Notes: generated from the letters alone by a model not told the origin. DNA of 64,000 nt from Adineta steineri (GCA_905250115.1 CAJNOI010000221.1:67495-131494), one strand, 5' to 3'. Counted from the stretch's first letter, positions 10,668 to 23,924 are shown. Translations and numbers: made by a program.

Positions 10668-11830
10668 GATTGTTAGTTAAAAAAAAAGAAATTTACTACT
10701 GAAAGAAATGCAACACAGCGACAGAACAATAAATACCATCTCATTTTTTCTCTCTGTTCACATTATAACTATTTTTTTTATTCTACCAACATACTGAAAA
10801 ACTAGACATCGCACTTTCTTTTTTTTTGTTATGACAGCTGTATAATGGACTATGATTTTAAAGGGAATGTACTATTTACTTCCACAGTTTAAAAGAAAAT
10901 CATATATTTTGATATATGATATTTTTTTATTTTGTTTGTACTTGGAAAATAAAAAGTACGCAGATCTTAAACTTTTGTTGTATGTAAAAAATGATAGATG
11001 ATAAACACAAAAGAAACATTCAATCGCAAGTCAAATTTTCTAATACTATCGCATTCACTTTATTGTGAATATTAAAAACAAAACGTTTTATTGAATAGAT
11101 ATATTAAAATAAATTGCTTTTCACAGTTCCAAAGTAATGTCAGTAATTCTTTATCTCTTTTCCAGAATTTATTTCTTTTATTATTTCTTTAAGAAAATGA
11201 TATTATTTAACAAAGATTGTGTCTGAAAAGAAAACAGATGGAGATGGTAACCGAAGTAAACTTATTGTGGATAGAAAAAAATGCATCGCCATGTTTATAT
11301 CAGAAAAACTAAAAACAGTTAATGACGTCTTTACTTCCTTCACATGTTTTGTCTAATAAAATTAATACAAATATTCGTTCAACTTTTGGATTTCTTGGGC
11401 ATCTCTGCAATACATCTGATTTTCTTTTTCAGTAATGTGACAATTCTATGAGTTGTAAAGTCATATGGAACATGTGAAATCTTTCTCTCGTATTAAATAT
11501 GCAAGCGATAATAAATATATTGTATACAATCTACACCGGGAACTCAAAGTCATATTTGAAGCCAGAGAGACAACAGAACTCAATAAAATTTAAGAATTCA
11601 ATGGGCATAATGTATGCAAGTAGCACACAGATCATTTATGGACTGTTGCAAACGGAAACTCACTGCTCGTTTTAGGTCTTCAGACATAGGTCAGCGAGAA
11701 TGTATGCAGGATGGTATATGAATAAGTATGGATAGAAGTGTTTTTATATACATCCTCTCTACAAACATTATTATCAATTTTCATGTTAAACACTTGTGAA
11801 ATTGTTACGCTCGACAACATTTTTATACTA

Positions 11831-11986
11831 ATCGGATAGTAGCTATAGGAGAATATAGCTATTACACTTATTTGGTTTATTGAAACACATCATCAACTAT
11901 ATAAAGATATGTTGTAAATGGTTATATTCAAATGTATTAAAACAAAATACGAACGAGACAACACATAGAGTTAAAATTACAACATA
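11831..11986. repeat. Dispersed repeat family 1, copy A
   Basis: Clearly similar over about 155 bp to 23948-24107 (shared blocks include ATTACACTTATT, CATCAACTAT and ATACGAACGAGACAACAC). The two copies differ by scattered substitutions and small indels. Each lies directly beside a telomere-type palindrome. Confidence 0.7.
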
Positions 11987-11988
11987 AA

Positions 11989-12032
11989 GGGTGTGGGTGA
12001 TTAACTTAACATTCAAACCCACACCCACACCC
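11989..12032. repeat. Telomere-type palindrome
   Basis: GGGTGTGGGTG on the left and CCCACACCCACACCC on the right, with an 18-nt spacer. One of the cleanest copies. Confidence 0.7.
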
Positions 12033-12618
12033 AAATCGAATATCAAGATTCATTATGCATTATTCGTGCATATCTTTTTCATTTATCCAATGCAATTTCA
12101 AATTATTTTTTTCACTTCAATTAATCTATTGATATACACTTGTTATTTATCTAACATATTTATTCTTTCAAGCAAAACAAACGCAAATATTTTGAATTAG
12201 TCTAACATGATCAATGTTTATATCTATATCCATTTGTATTTCTTCTCAATGGTGAAGCTATTTACACTGTAGGTAATCAAATGTATCAATTCTATATGCT
12301 ACTTTTTACGGATCTGAAATTCCAAAAACACTCATTGTAAAACAAATGATATTAGTTATGCTTACACTCTATCGATATACAGATCCATTAAAAAAATCAA
12401 CGACGAACAAATATTGTGGTACCACAAATAATAACAAACTGAAAACATATTTTTGTCGATATTTTGCATTTGTTATTTGATAAAAGTCAATATTGATTTA
12501 ATGAGATAATATATTTTAGTTATTCGCGAGTACAGAATATATGAGAGAAAAAACATTTGTTCTTTTTTCTTCGAAAATTGATTTTAAAATTCCGCGAAAC
12601 TAATGATATTGCTACGTT

Positions 12619-12625
12619 TATAAAA
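12619..12625 (+). promoter_or_regulatory. TATA box (TATAAAA)
   Basis: TATAAAA in a non-repetitive setting, 75 bp upstream of the ATG at 12694 of the secreted helical protein. The position is right for a core promoter with a short 5' UTR. Confidence 0.5.
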
Positions 12626-12693
12626 GCGTGGAAATTGTGCTATATTTTTTAGTTATTTTAACGTATATCATTGAATCGTTTTTTCTCTTTAAG

Positions 12694-13857
12694 ATGAAAT
12701 TTATATATTTCAGTTGTAAGTTATTTGATTTTTGAGATATAATTTACAAATATGATGATTATATTTTAGTTTTTATCATTTTTGATTTGACATTGTCAAG
12801 TACAACGACATTGAGTGATTTAAATCTGGACACACAAGTTCTTGCACAACCTGTAATTGAAGAAAATTGGGAAGAACTGCTTGTTGCCGGACCACTTGCA
12901 ATAAATTATATTGGTAATTTAATGATATTAGCTAGCAAATGTGATTTTTCTTTGACGTCATCCAGCCCCAGTCATGTTTATGAACATATTAAATATCCGA
13001 ATTCATTTCGTATGACCTTAGCACAGATTGCCAGTGAAATCTATAATGCATTTATGAATGCACATACTACCATAGAGCGAATACAATCAAGTACAAAACA
13101 AATACCACAACATTTGAAAATAATTCTTAAACTACTCAAATCAGCTGCACCTAGTATAATCCAAGTAATGCTTCCAAAAACATTAGATACGATTGAACGA
13201 ATTCCTAAAGATGTCGCTAATTCAGCCAACATTATCATAAAAAAGTATGAGAGTTCAACTGCACTTTTACAAGAAGTTATTGAAGCATTGGCAGACTCAT
13301 ACGGAGTCAACAATAGTGTCTTGATGAATATGAATGTATTAGTAAATGCTACTAAAGAACTCAATAAGATGCAACAACAATGGAGTGAAATAGCTAGATA
13401 TCTGAGTATATTAACAATACGTGTTGAAACTAGTCGTCAAACTGTATTTTACGAACTTATGGATACTATCAATAATATTATATCAATGAATATTCAATTG
13501 AATGCAGCTGATCGATATTTTTTTGTTTCAAAAATGCTTGATGCAATAATTAAAATAGAACAAGATGCTAATTTGTTATATATTATAGCGAAAACATATT
13601 ATGATGTTAGTAGTGCATATATAGTATCTCAAATGTCTGATGTTTCTAAACTTTTACTGCTTCAAACTGATGATGAACGACACGCTGCTATGATACAATT
13701 AGACGAAACTTTATTATTTACCTCAGCAGAAATTTCACAAATAGTTTTAGAACAAAAACAGCAATACCAACAACGTAATCAGGAAATACAAGACGAATAT
13801 AAACAATTTATACAACAGATGATGTTCGAAAATTTAACAGCTAGTATCGGAAAATAA
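12694..13857 (+). CDS. Secreted, almost entirely alpha-helical protein of unknown function
   Basis: Two exons: 12694..12715 (22 nt) and 12770..13857, with a 54-bp intron (donor GTAAGT, acceptor ATTTTAG), phase 1 on both sides. The product is 369 aa. Exon 1 plus the start of exon 2 give a hydrophobic signal peptide (begins MKFIYFSFFIIF). The rest is predicted helical, rich in Ile/Leu/Gln, with no Cys-rich or catalytic motif. A moderately hydrophobic stretch lies near residues 120-150, and Gln/Glu-rich coiled-coil-like sequence lies near the C-terminus. Long helical secreted proteins with one hydrophobic hairpin include alpha-helical pore-forming proteins, but no family motif supports this, so it stays unassigned. 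A TATA box lies 75 bp upstream. The exon-2 frame has no ATG near its start, which supports the spliced start. Confidence 0.7.
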
Positions 13858-14695
13858 AAAAACTCATCTCATTTATTCCTTATTTTTTTCATTGGGGTAT
13901 TATTATATTCCCATTAGATGTTTTATACCTCGATCCTTTATTCACCTTTGAAACATCTAGTTTAATAAACAGAAGACATTTTCACTAACTTTTTCTCTTT
14001 TCTCATTTTTTAAAATATCATTTGTACTCAACCAATATCATACTATTTGTATCTCAGTATTCTGCATATAACCATAAGTATATTTGACGATCTTCAGACT
14101 GTGAGTAATTAAGTCAAGATAATCATTCACTTCTGAAAAGTTAAGGTTCTATCTGTCTTTTGTTTTGTGTATAAAAAACTATCAATAATAGACATTAAAA
14201 AAATTTTCATTGTTGTGTAGATTGATATTTAAGTCATTGGATATTTGTTTTAAAAACTTTTTATATAACAATTTTTATTAAATGATGCAGATAAATATTT
14301 TAATATGTAAAATAGTTTTATTAGCAAACTATTGAGTAACTTTAACGTAAGTAATTTATAGATATAGCATATAGAAATTGCCTGTAAAATCGAAAATCTC
14401 CACTGTTGCTTAAAAGTATTAGAAAAATATTATTTTTAATACATATTCAACATCGCACTCGTAGTTTTTTTTTTCGATTTTTTGTCTTCTGTATGGTACA
14501 CGGGCTACACTCTTCATTCACATAGAAAAGAAAGATAATATAGGTGGTTAGGTGAGGGATATATATCATTATATGATATTACTTATTTTTTATCTCCTCT
14601 TTTTTTCTTTTCGTCATTCTTGATTTTTATTACGATAGCAAGACCACGTTTACATTTCTTCTATTACTTACATATTTTTATTTGCAATAGCGAAT
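13858..14695. other. Intergenic spacer
   Basis: 0.84 kb of AT-rich sequence between two plus-strand genes. No supportable feature. Confidence 0.5.
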
Positions 14696-16045
14696 ATGTG
14701 GCAGTTAAAGGAAGATATCTACTCATTATTTCAATCAGAAAAATATGCTCCGATCAATGGAATGCGTTCGATCTCCTGTTTAGCTATTGTTTCACTTCAT
14801 ATCGGTTGCTTATTGAATTCATTTATTCCACCTTATCCACATATACAATGGATGACTTACTTGAATAGTTATACATACAGATTATCATCTCTTGAAGGAT
14901 TATTATTGGAAACATTTTTTATGCTGTCTGGCTTTCTTCTCACACTAAAATTCATTCAACATCGAGATTCTTTCTCACTGAAAGAATATCCTTTGTATAT
15001 ATTGAGACGTGCTTGTCGTTTTTGGCCAGGAATTTTACTGACTACCATACTGATGTTGATATCAGGTGAATCTCAAGGAAACTGGACAAGTTTCTGGCTA
15101 TTTTATCAAAACTATGTTAGTATGAATCAGTGGTCATGGAGTTCTGGTGTACTCTGGAGTGTCAGCCTTGATATGCAAATGCATATAATACTACCCATCA
15201 TTCTTCATATCGTCATCAGCCCCAAATCGAATTATCGAAGAACTTATTTAGCATTATATATACTTGTTATATTGTCTATTGTTTATTCAACGATTGTTTT
15301 TAATCCAAAGACTATGAATTTGTTAGTGCATATGTATCATGATAATACCATGGCGTTATCATTACCGCAATGCTTTATTGATTGGTTGACAGTTAAATAT
15401 AATGTCACGCTCGGATTTGAGAAGGTAATTGATCCAAGTCCAATAAAATCGTTCATGGAATTGATATACTTGTCAATACCAGGTCGATATTCAAGCTTTA
15501 TAATCGGATCTATTCTCGCATTTAATCTAATCAATGCCAAAAATAACACTATGATTCGTTACGGAACGATTAAAAAGTATACTTATTTAACATTCATTTT
15601 TCTATTTATGATCATATTGACGGTACTAACTGAACCAAATGCACTCAATGATGTAGTATTAACAATTATGGTTTCTATTTTGCGACAAATATTTGCAATA
15701 GCATAAGCATTTATTCTCTTTTCAGCTATTTGTCCATCTACACATCCTTACTATAGTCCATGGATTAGATCCTTTCTATCTCATCCAATATGGACACCGA
15801 TTGCTAAACTGAGCTATTTGGTATATGTAATTCATTGTCGAGTTCTATTGGAATTGATAATGATTCACAGTCATATATTTAATCCTACACGCCACTCCAT
15901 CGATATTCTAACAATTATATGCTTTACATTTGTGTTAATAATTAGTGTCACCATATCTGTCATTTGGTTCATTTTTATCGAAAAACCATTTCAACGATTG
16001 ATCAATAAGCAGTTATCCATTCATGAAAAGTTTCATGCGATATAA
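14696..16045 (+). pseudogene. Acyltransferase-3 (OafA/NRF-6-type) gene interrupted by one in-frame stop
   Basis: The frame from ATG 14696 encodes a multi-pass membrane acyltransferase-3 protein. Visible features are the N-terminal 'NGMRSISCLAIVSLHI' (first helix with the family His), 'FFMLSGFLL', an 'RRACRFWPG' loop, and later 'IPGRYSSFIIG'. TAA at 15704-15706 stops it after residue 336. The same frame then continues open for 112 codons with the expected last helices ('SYLVYVIHC', 'VIWFIFIEKPF') to a normal stop at 16043-16045. No frameshift is present. A GT..AG intron spanning the stop would shift the frame. The family transfers acyl groups at membranes. The gene is either a fresh pseudogene or carries a sequence error; CAA to TAA would be one change. 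Confidence 0.75.
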
Positions 16046-16210
16046 TTCACTTAAAGACTTTAATATGACTTTTATAATTAAATTAACTTTCGAATAATTT
16101 TTCTGCAGCAAAATTAACATCTGCTGCTTCTATCTATTCTAACTTTAACTAGTAGAAGTATTTAAAATACTAAAATATAAATAATAATATTATTCAAGTG
16201 AGCAAAAGAC

Positions 16211-16290
16211 AGGGTGTGGGTGTGGGTGAGGGCGGGTAGGATGGATATGATACACACAAACCTTCATTCACACACAGCCACATCCATCCC
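16211..16290. repeat. Telomere-type palindrome
   Basis: Left arm AGGGTGTGGGTGTGGGTGAG, then GGCGGG. Right arm CACACACAGCCACATCCATC. The spacer includes TGATACACACAAACC. Confidence 0.65.
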
Positions 16291-16464
16291 ATATTTATTT
16301 TCTAGATTTGTCTCGATCCTGATTTTAGTCTTCCAGCGTTCTCAGTATTAGTCCTAATGGTTTGAGCATAGCGTCGATCTTCGAACAGTCTCTCACTAAT
16401 TTTCTTCTAGCAAATCCGTCTCTCAATTGGTTTTTACCTATTTATTTAACTGATCTCTTTATAT

Positions 16465-16519
16465 CTTGAGGGTGTGAGTGTGGAAGAGATACTCTAATAG
16501 TCGCCCCATCCACACTCTA
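16465..16519. repeat. Telomere-type palindrome
   Basis: CTTGAGGGTGTGAGTGTGG on the left and CCCCATCCACACTCTAA on the right. It shows the recurring CTTGAGGG outer border. Confidence 0.65.
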
Positions 16520-16645
16520 ATGTAAATATGGCTCAGTGGCAAATATTTTTGTTAGGAACTTCTGAATTATGTTTATTTCATAGAATATGTTATGATTAAG
16601 GTAAAAAGTCAAAGATCATCAAATCAGAAAAAAAAGAATGTGTCA

Positions 16646-19600
16646 CTATGATGTCTGTTGATCTGCACTCTGTTTCATAGCTTTTCGACATGCATCGAAT
16701 TTTGCTTTATTCTTATTTGTTCCGCGACCTTCGAAGACAGTGCCATTGGACATTTGAACAACACACACCGCCATCGGTCCATCATCAGTGATCTCAGGAA
16801 ATTCACTAAGTATGAAGAACAGCTGTAATATATCCAATAAAAAATTAAACTTACTCTGTCACTTTGCCACCATTTTCTGAAATCCATCGAACTGGATTTA
16901 AATTCGGACATATAATCGATCGATCTGCATTTACAAAGACAATTATTTATGTGAATAATAATTTAGTTTTTACTATATTCATACCAATATAATTTCGAAG
17001 TAATGGCTCGAAAACATCCCAAACGGTTTGTAGAGAATTACCTGAGTCGAGAAAGACAGCACCGACAAGTGCTTCGAAAACATCAGCTAGAGCTTTAGGA
17101 GCTGTTGTATCAGCCCATTGATCAAGATCCTATGCGAATAAAGAGAAGAAAAAAAACAGTTTTTTTTGTATCTAATCAGAATATTCAAACAGAAAAAAGT
17201 GAAACTAGACGAATGTTTAATATCTACTTTGCTCAAATATTGCACAGTTGAATGATTTTCTGGAAAGAGATTTTCATCGCCAGCATACGATGTAATATGA
17301 CCGAACAAAGTGGTTGAATTATGAAGAATCTTTGTGTGAAGACCACAAGCAACCAGAATATATGCAAGTCGACCATTATTCGATAGATCTTGTCGAATAT
17401 CTGTCACTCGACCTGACAAATTAAAAAGGCGTTTCTTTCATTAGAAACGAAAAAAATTACTACTTACCAGGTGTGATCTTCTGGCTGTAATTAACAAATA
17501 TATGACGTGTAACCAAAAAATCTAGTATTGCATCGCCAAGAAATTCCAGTCTACGAAAAATTAACTAATTAAAATAATCCTAATAATATGAATTGTTTAT
17601 ACCGTTCATAACAATCTGTTGCACGATTGGCAAAGTTTGATGGATGAGTAAATGCTGCAATAAGATAAGCTTTATTTTGAAATGTATAATTTATTTTTGT
17701 TTCAATATCAGCAAATGCTCGATCAATAAAAAATTGATTGATGATTCGATCCATTTGATCATTAGTCATAGTCACTGTACTTGCACGAAAAATTGATGGT
17801 AGTTTTATTAGATTACTTTGACCATCTAATGGAATAACATCTAGTCCAAGCCAATGCATAAACTTCAACGTTGTTGTGTAATCACTTGAGATAAGAAATG
17901 TACCGATAAATGCTTCGATCATGTCACTGAAAGCCTTTCGTTTTGCATTCTGATGTGTATACTGTTCATGAGTTATGACTTTCGTCTTATCGACTGTATA
18001 TCCTGGCGGTAACCAATTAGCTTCTGTACCTCGAAAGACAATTTTCTTAACATTCAAATATGCTTTCAATTTGTTTTGAATAGTTAATCGATAGAGATTT
18101 TCATTTGAAATTTCTATTTTCTTTTTGTTTGTTAATATTCCAGCACCAGCTGATGGATACTTAATGTATAATGACATCGAAACAGCTAATTTCAAAAAAC
18201 AATCACCAAGTATTTCTAAATTTTCATGATCCACTTGTTCACCACATGAACGTCGTGTTATTGCTTGAAAGAGAATGTCAGGCATAGGCTGATTCATGGC
18301 GATCGATGAATCATAAGTAAGTGGAATCAATGGAAGTATAGTTTGTGGAGGCTAAAAAGAAGAAAACAAATAATTTCCTTTTTATTACACATAGAATATA
18401 TATATATGAAACTCACTATCGGAAGACACTCCATTGATGTTGAATTAATGGTTTTGAGATAATCGGCAAAGCTGACTGATGTTCGCATTAATGATACATC
18501 CATCAACTACAAAAACAAAATATATTGGATGAATACATAGAAAGAGAAACTAAGTATTTTTGTTTTACTGAATAGTTCTTCACATGAGTAGCAAATAATG
18601 TTCGCAATTGTTCGATATAATACAATTGAGTAATACGCACAAGTATGCTAGGTAACTTATGAAAGAATTGCATATCAGCTATATTAAATGAAGCATAATG
18701 AAGAAGTTCAATTGGATAGTAAACAGATGGTTGATTGGACGATGTTGAAGTTGAATCGTTTTTTTTGTCCGATGGTGACATATAGAGATAATTGATTCGT
18801 GGTTTACTTATACCTTTCATTTCTACCATTAATGCATCTCGATGAATGTTCACATTAGGCACTTTCTCTTGAAAATAATCGGCATAGGTCTTGATTGTTT
18901 CGATTTTTTTCTTATGTTCCCATGGATCAGAAGTTCGTTTCGGTGAACAACCATTAGGCATCTTCATGTAGAATAATTTTTGAGATAAATGCTGGGCAGT
19001 ATAGAGTTCATCATCAGACAACTGAGAATAATCTTCAACTGGTTTATTCAACCGATTGCAGATTGATAGCATTCGTTCGTCATCAATTTCATCAGTATCT
19101 AGCAACAAGTTACATTGATAAAAACATTCGTTATTATGATTTTGTTTTGTACTCACTCTTTAGTAAGCATGGAAGACATTTAAATGATGAATGTTCAATA
19201 TCAAACTTGAGAATGGAATCAGAACTATGTGTTATTTCGTCCAAAACATTCTCAAATAGGAAACGACAGAAACGTTCAAGTTCATGTCGGTGCTTAGCAT
19301 AATCGATGGTTTTAACATAGACAACATCAACGGTGAGTATTTCATTTGAAGCAGCATATAGATTGAAATTTGGCAACTCAAAATACATATAAATCAAAAG
19401 AAATTAATTCAAAAGATGTATTTACTTCGAGTAATTTAGTTGGTACAATAATACCAAATTTATCTTTTTCTGATCGTATACTAATTCGATAGAGATACCA
19501 AATATTTGATGAATCAGTAGTCGAAGGTGGAAACGAAGCGATCTTAATATATAAAAATATATATTTTAATCAATTTTAACGTTTCTGATAAATGGAACCG

Positions 19601-20270
19601 ACTTGTTTCGGAAATTTTTCCATTGTACTATCATTTTTCTTTTCAAATAATTCATCACATAATTTGAATAGACGATTCTTTATTGGAATATCGTTCATTA
19701 TCAATGATCGTTGATGATGTGGTAAACAATGATCATTCAGTTCTCCTAAGAGAATAAATCGTATCATTACTTTATGTATTGTATAATAAACTATCTATAT
19801 CGTACCTCGTTGATGAAGTAATTCAACCATCTTTAAGCAACACTGAAATTTAGCCAACTTTTTCTTTCTATCTTCACACTAAACAGTAATATAAAATTAA
19901 GAATATTTTGAGATGTATCAAAGATCAAGCCGAACTCACGATAATATCATCCAGTACTGGACAATTTGCTGGCATTGAAAGAATGCTCGTAAATGTATCA
20001 TGATCAGTTTCAGAAAAGAGTATTCGCGGTGGACATATTCGACCATTGCCAAGAACTGCACAATATCTTGAATAAAAAACGACACAATTTCGTAATATTC
20101 ATATCTATCACTTACTCGTAGATAATCTGTGCGGCACGTACTGCACTGATAACAGCACCATTTCCTGTTCGATATGGCTCTAATTGATTTGAATCATCTG
20201 TATTAAAATCATCATCATTATCAATGGAAAATCCGTCTCGAATCTTCTACAATAATCAATAGAAATAATT

Positions 20271-20303
<33 letters not shown>

Positions 20304-22443
20304 CGAGAAACAAAAAGTAGAAAATTGACCTTTTCAATATCTTCATAAGTTCCATAATCTGTTATATCTTTTTGTTCATCTGATTCATCGATAAGAAGTA
20401 CATACGATGCATTTTGTTTAGCACGAGCACGACCTTTCGATTGCATGTATGAAGAAAAATTCGGTGGTTTATTGAAGCGAAATACAAGATTACATTTTGG
20501 AATATCCAAACCTTCTTCAACTACAGCTGTAGCTACTAAGACATGTACTTGACCAGTACGAAATTCTTTGATCACTTGTTGCTAAAACAAATTCCATAAT
20601 CGTATTTTTTTTTATAAAGAAACAAAAAGAATTTTTTTCAAACCAAATATTTTGCAGTCATCTTTGCATCACCTATATTTGCTCTAGGCCCAGTAAGATA
20701 TTTTATTTTGAGATGATTATTATTCAGTGGTAACATTCTATTCATGAGACCGATCAAAATTTGTGTTAATACCGTTGCTGTGTAGATACGCTCAACAAAT
20801 ACAATACATCGGACAAGACTATTTTTGTCCACATCAGTGTTAATACGTTGAAATAAGTTGAGTACTTTAGAACTAAATAATACACCATCGTTGCCTTGGT
20901 TGATATCGATCAAACCTTGAAGAATATCATCAACAAGACAATCAATGCGTTGTAGAGAATCATCGAATAATTGTTTTCCTTGTGCATCTGAAATTAGATC
21001 GAGTGCTTGGGATGATTTCAAAGCTTTCTGAAGGCTTTTAGTTGCTAAAAAAAGTCCGTAGAGACCAAGTTCATATCCAACATGAATTAATTGTTCAAGG
21101 TAACGTTTAAGTCGAGGTATATTCACATATTCCGATTGAAGAAAAATTGTATAATCTACTGAAAGATTATTGTATTGAGTTACATTCTCGCCAAGATAAT
21201 CTTCCGTGAGCATTACTTCACTCAGATCATGTGCAATTCGTTCACGCTCTGCTTTTTTAGCTTTCACATAAGGCTCTAGATCCAGCAAAATCGATTGAAT
21301 TGTCTAAAAACAGAATTTCTTTAATAGACACAATACCATAAAAAGAAATCTTACATCAAAAGCAATTGTAATACTCTCATAAGATGTCTTGATATATTCC
21401 TTGTAACTGAAACAACGGATGTGTTCGACACGAGCTGATGTACCACATCGAGCACTTTCTTCTCGATCTGAACCACTTGCAAGCCGAGCTCTTTGACAAA
21501 AATAAATAAATGTAAATAATTGATGAAAGATTCTGTAGATTTCCTTGTTGTGTAACTTTACCTATAAGTTTCTTCAATTTGTTTTGCAGTTGTCTCCAAT
21601 TGCGAAAGTTTAAGTTTTTTAGCGCTAATTGATGCTGTAAGACCAAGTATACGTGGTTGATCATGACATGTATCGTAATGTCTTCTCATCAATGATGCAT
21701 AACAATTTTCACCTGTTGAGTGATGACATTCATCGAAAATCAACAAATTGACTTTATACAATGCTAAAATACAATAGAACATCGTTAATTTTACATAGTA
21801 AATCAAAAGCGTACGGAAATAGTTGTGATCGACCAGATCGAGGAAGACTTTCGCTGTAAAAACAAGTACTTGATGTTGCTCGAATTCAATAATCCAACGT
21901 TCCTTATCCCATAGATCGACTTTTAATTCGCCATAATATTTACCAACCTTTAAATCTGTATGAATACGAATATATTCACTTTGTTGTTGAACAAGTGCAA
22001 CTATAATTAAAGTATACTATTCTAATGAATAACAAATTTAAAATAGAAACATCAACCTGTTTTAACAAGAAATATTGTTCGTTTTCCACCATCGTCAATA
22101 CTTCTACGAGTGTCATGTGCCATTTCTTTGATAAGCATTACAGCAATATAAGTTTTTCCACTACCAGTAGGCAAACATATAACCAAATTTTCTACTTTAG
22201 CTTGTTCCATTAATTCAGTCTACAATAGATTTTAGATGATATTAATCTTGTCCAAGAAAAAACAAACATCATACTTGATAAGATCGAGGAAGTGACACAA
22301 CTTCTTGTTGAATGTCTTGCATCTTACTAAAATGATCGTTATATTTTGAAGAGAAACAAGCGATAATCGAAGATTATAACTCACGGTTGTTTTGCTGATG
22401 TGGATGAGATGTCCAACAGCGAAGGAGACCGTGCACGACGCAT
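16646..22443 (-). CDS. Dicer, full-length ribonuclease III with helicase, PAZ and two RNase III domains
   Basis: The gene spans more than 15 short exons starting at ATG 22441-22443; the first are 22385..22443, 22275..22326, 22057..22219, 21815..22000, 21562..21763, 21355..21490, 20644..21303, 20330..20581 and 20116..20246, with consistent phases. In order: DExH helicase with Walker A 'PTGSGKT' (~22150) and 'DECHH' (~21735); helicase C with 'VATAVVEEGLDIP' and 'QSKGRARA' (~20400-20550); Dicer dimerisation domain (~19810-20060); PAZ (~18560-19000); RNase IIIa 'LEILGDCFLKLAVS' with 'AFSDMIEAFIGTFL'; RNase IIIb 'LEFLGDAILDFLV' with 'KALADVFEALVGAVFL'; C-terminal dsRBD to the stop at 16646. The acidic catalytic residues of both RNase III domains are present, so it should process dsRNA into small RNAs. 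A (TA)n tract lies in one intron. Which of several bdelloid Dicers it is cannot be told. Confidence 0.93.
20273..20301. repeat. (TA)n microsatellite in a Dicer intron
   Basis: An uninterrupted AT dinucleotide run of about 29 nt between the exons ending at 20330 and starting at 20246. Confidence 0.9.
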
Positions 22444-22976
22444 ATCTTCAGTAGAGATGCTTACTTTTTCCCAGTAATATATTTATTGTTTAACTTTTTC
22501 AACCGTATGCAAACTTTTGCGCTTTCTCTCATATTTTATCTCACTTCAGACGTCAGCGTAGTCGTAAAATATGAAAGAATGGAATAAAAAAAGCAACGCA
22601 AAACAAGAATCAAACGTTGTAAACACAGCGTCAGAATTTTATGATGTCAACCACGTGAGCGTACACAGCTACAGATCAAACACTCGTTACAATTTGCTTT
22701 TGATTTATTATACACGTAACTATTGCATTCGGTTAAATGTCAACATCATTATGACACTAGAGATAAAACTACTATATGATATGATTTTTTTTTGTCGAAC
22801 AAATTAACAGATAATTATTCTTGTTTGAAATAATCACACGATTTTTTGTAAATATAAAATTCATCTATTTAGAATTTTGTATGTTTTAGATCAACTAATT
22901 GACGTTAAGAAAACTCAAATTGAAGGATAGACTAGGTTCTCACATTTAGCGTATATACAATCATAATCTTCCGAAT

Positions 22977-23025
22977 GGGTGATGGTGAGAGTGCAAGTGG
23001 GATAGATATGATACACCCACATCCA
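22977..23025. repeat. Telomere-type palindrome
   Basis: GGGTGATGGTGAGAGTG on the left and ACACCCACATCC on the right, with the recurring GATAGATATGATACA-like spacer also seen at 16240 and 40510. Confidence 0.55.
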
Positions 23026-23398
23026 GGCAGTGTTTTGTGTGATTATGCGGGATCGTGATCCATATTAAGACTTCGTCGTTCACGATTGTAATACATACAT
23101 TAATTGCAAAATTTCAAATATTTATTGATAAATATAATGTTCACATACATATCTTATATAGCATTTGTAAAGGTATTTTAATGCCAACAAGTACACTTTA
23201 TGAAATACGATCTAAAAGAAGTGCGTAGGGGCAAAAATTTGCACTCACTACACCCCGAATATGACCTATATTGCATCGTAAACATGCCTATTGAACTCAT
23301 ATTATTTAAGAAAGATAGATACGTTAGTAACTTCATTTATATTAAGCAATTTGTCTCTTGAATTTTGTAACAACTGTTAAAATGCTAATTTTTCTATA

Positions 23399-23535
23399 CG
23401 TTTATGCCACAAGGATAAATGGAAACCGTTTCATAATGATACGAATAAAGTATCTTCTTGAAGTTAGAAACAAGAGTTAGGTCGTGTCTTACATTTCAAT
23501 CTCGCTAGAGATTGCCTTAACAGCTTCTTGTTTTA
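23399..23535. repeat. Dispersed repeat family 2, copy A
   Basis: Similar over about 130 bp to 41526-41655. Shared blocks are TTCATAATGATAC, TCTTCTTGAAGTTAGAA and GCTAACAGCT/CCTTAACAGCTT. Non-coding. Confidence 0.65.
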
Positions 23536-23924
23536 TATAGTAGATAAGTAATAATTGATTGATTCACTTTTTATGATTTTATTATATAGGCATGGCAATT
23601 CTTTGTCTAGCAAAGACTAAACTAAATCGATTAATTTCATTTATGTTTTGTAAAATTTACGTTAATAATGAGGACGAAATATCTTTTGGATGAAAACATT
23701 GCAAAACAACAGCATATATATTCGTGGAAAAATACTGTCAGATAGGATACAGAGGAAAGCTATAGATTACTGGTAAAAACAATCGGTCATCATGAATTAG
23801 ATCGTATTTTAGAAAAATAAGGAAAAATAAAATAAAAATAATGTTGTGCAGAATTTAGGTAATGGTGAACTCTTAAGCAAGGTTCGAAACGATCGTCGTA
23901 AGTAGCTTGAAATTATCTTTGAAG

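Larger units (their letters stand above)
10668..12618. other. Intergenic region with dispersed repeat and palindrome
   Basis: About 2 kb, AT-rich and gene-free. It contains the dispersed repeat at 11831-11986 and the telomere-type palindrome at 11989-12032, listed separately. Nothing else supportable. Confidence 0.5.
16046..16645. other. Convergent intergenic spacer with two palindromes
   Basis: Lies between the 3' ends of the acyltransferase and Dicer genes. Two telomere-type palindromes (16211-16290, 16465-16519) fill much of it. Confidence 0.6.

Noticed and set aside
15671-15725. A 55-bp intron removing the acyltransferase stop
   Set aside because: Length fits, but splicing there shifts the downstream frame and the donor GTTTCT is poor.
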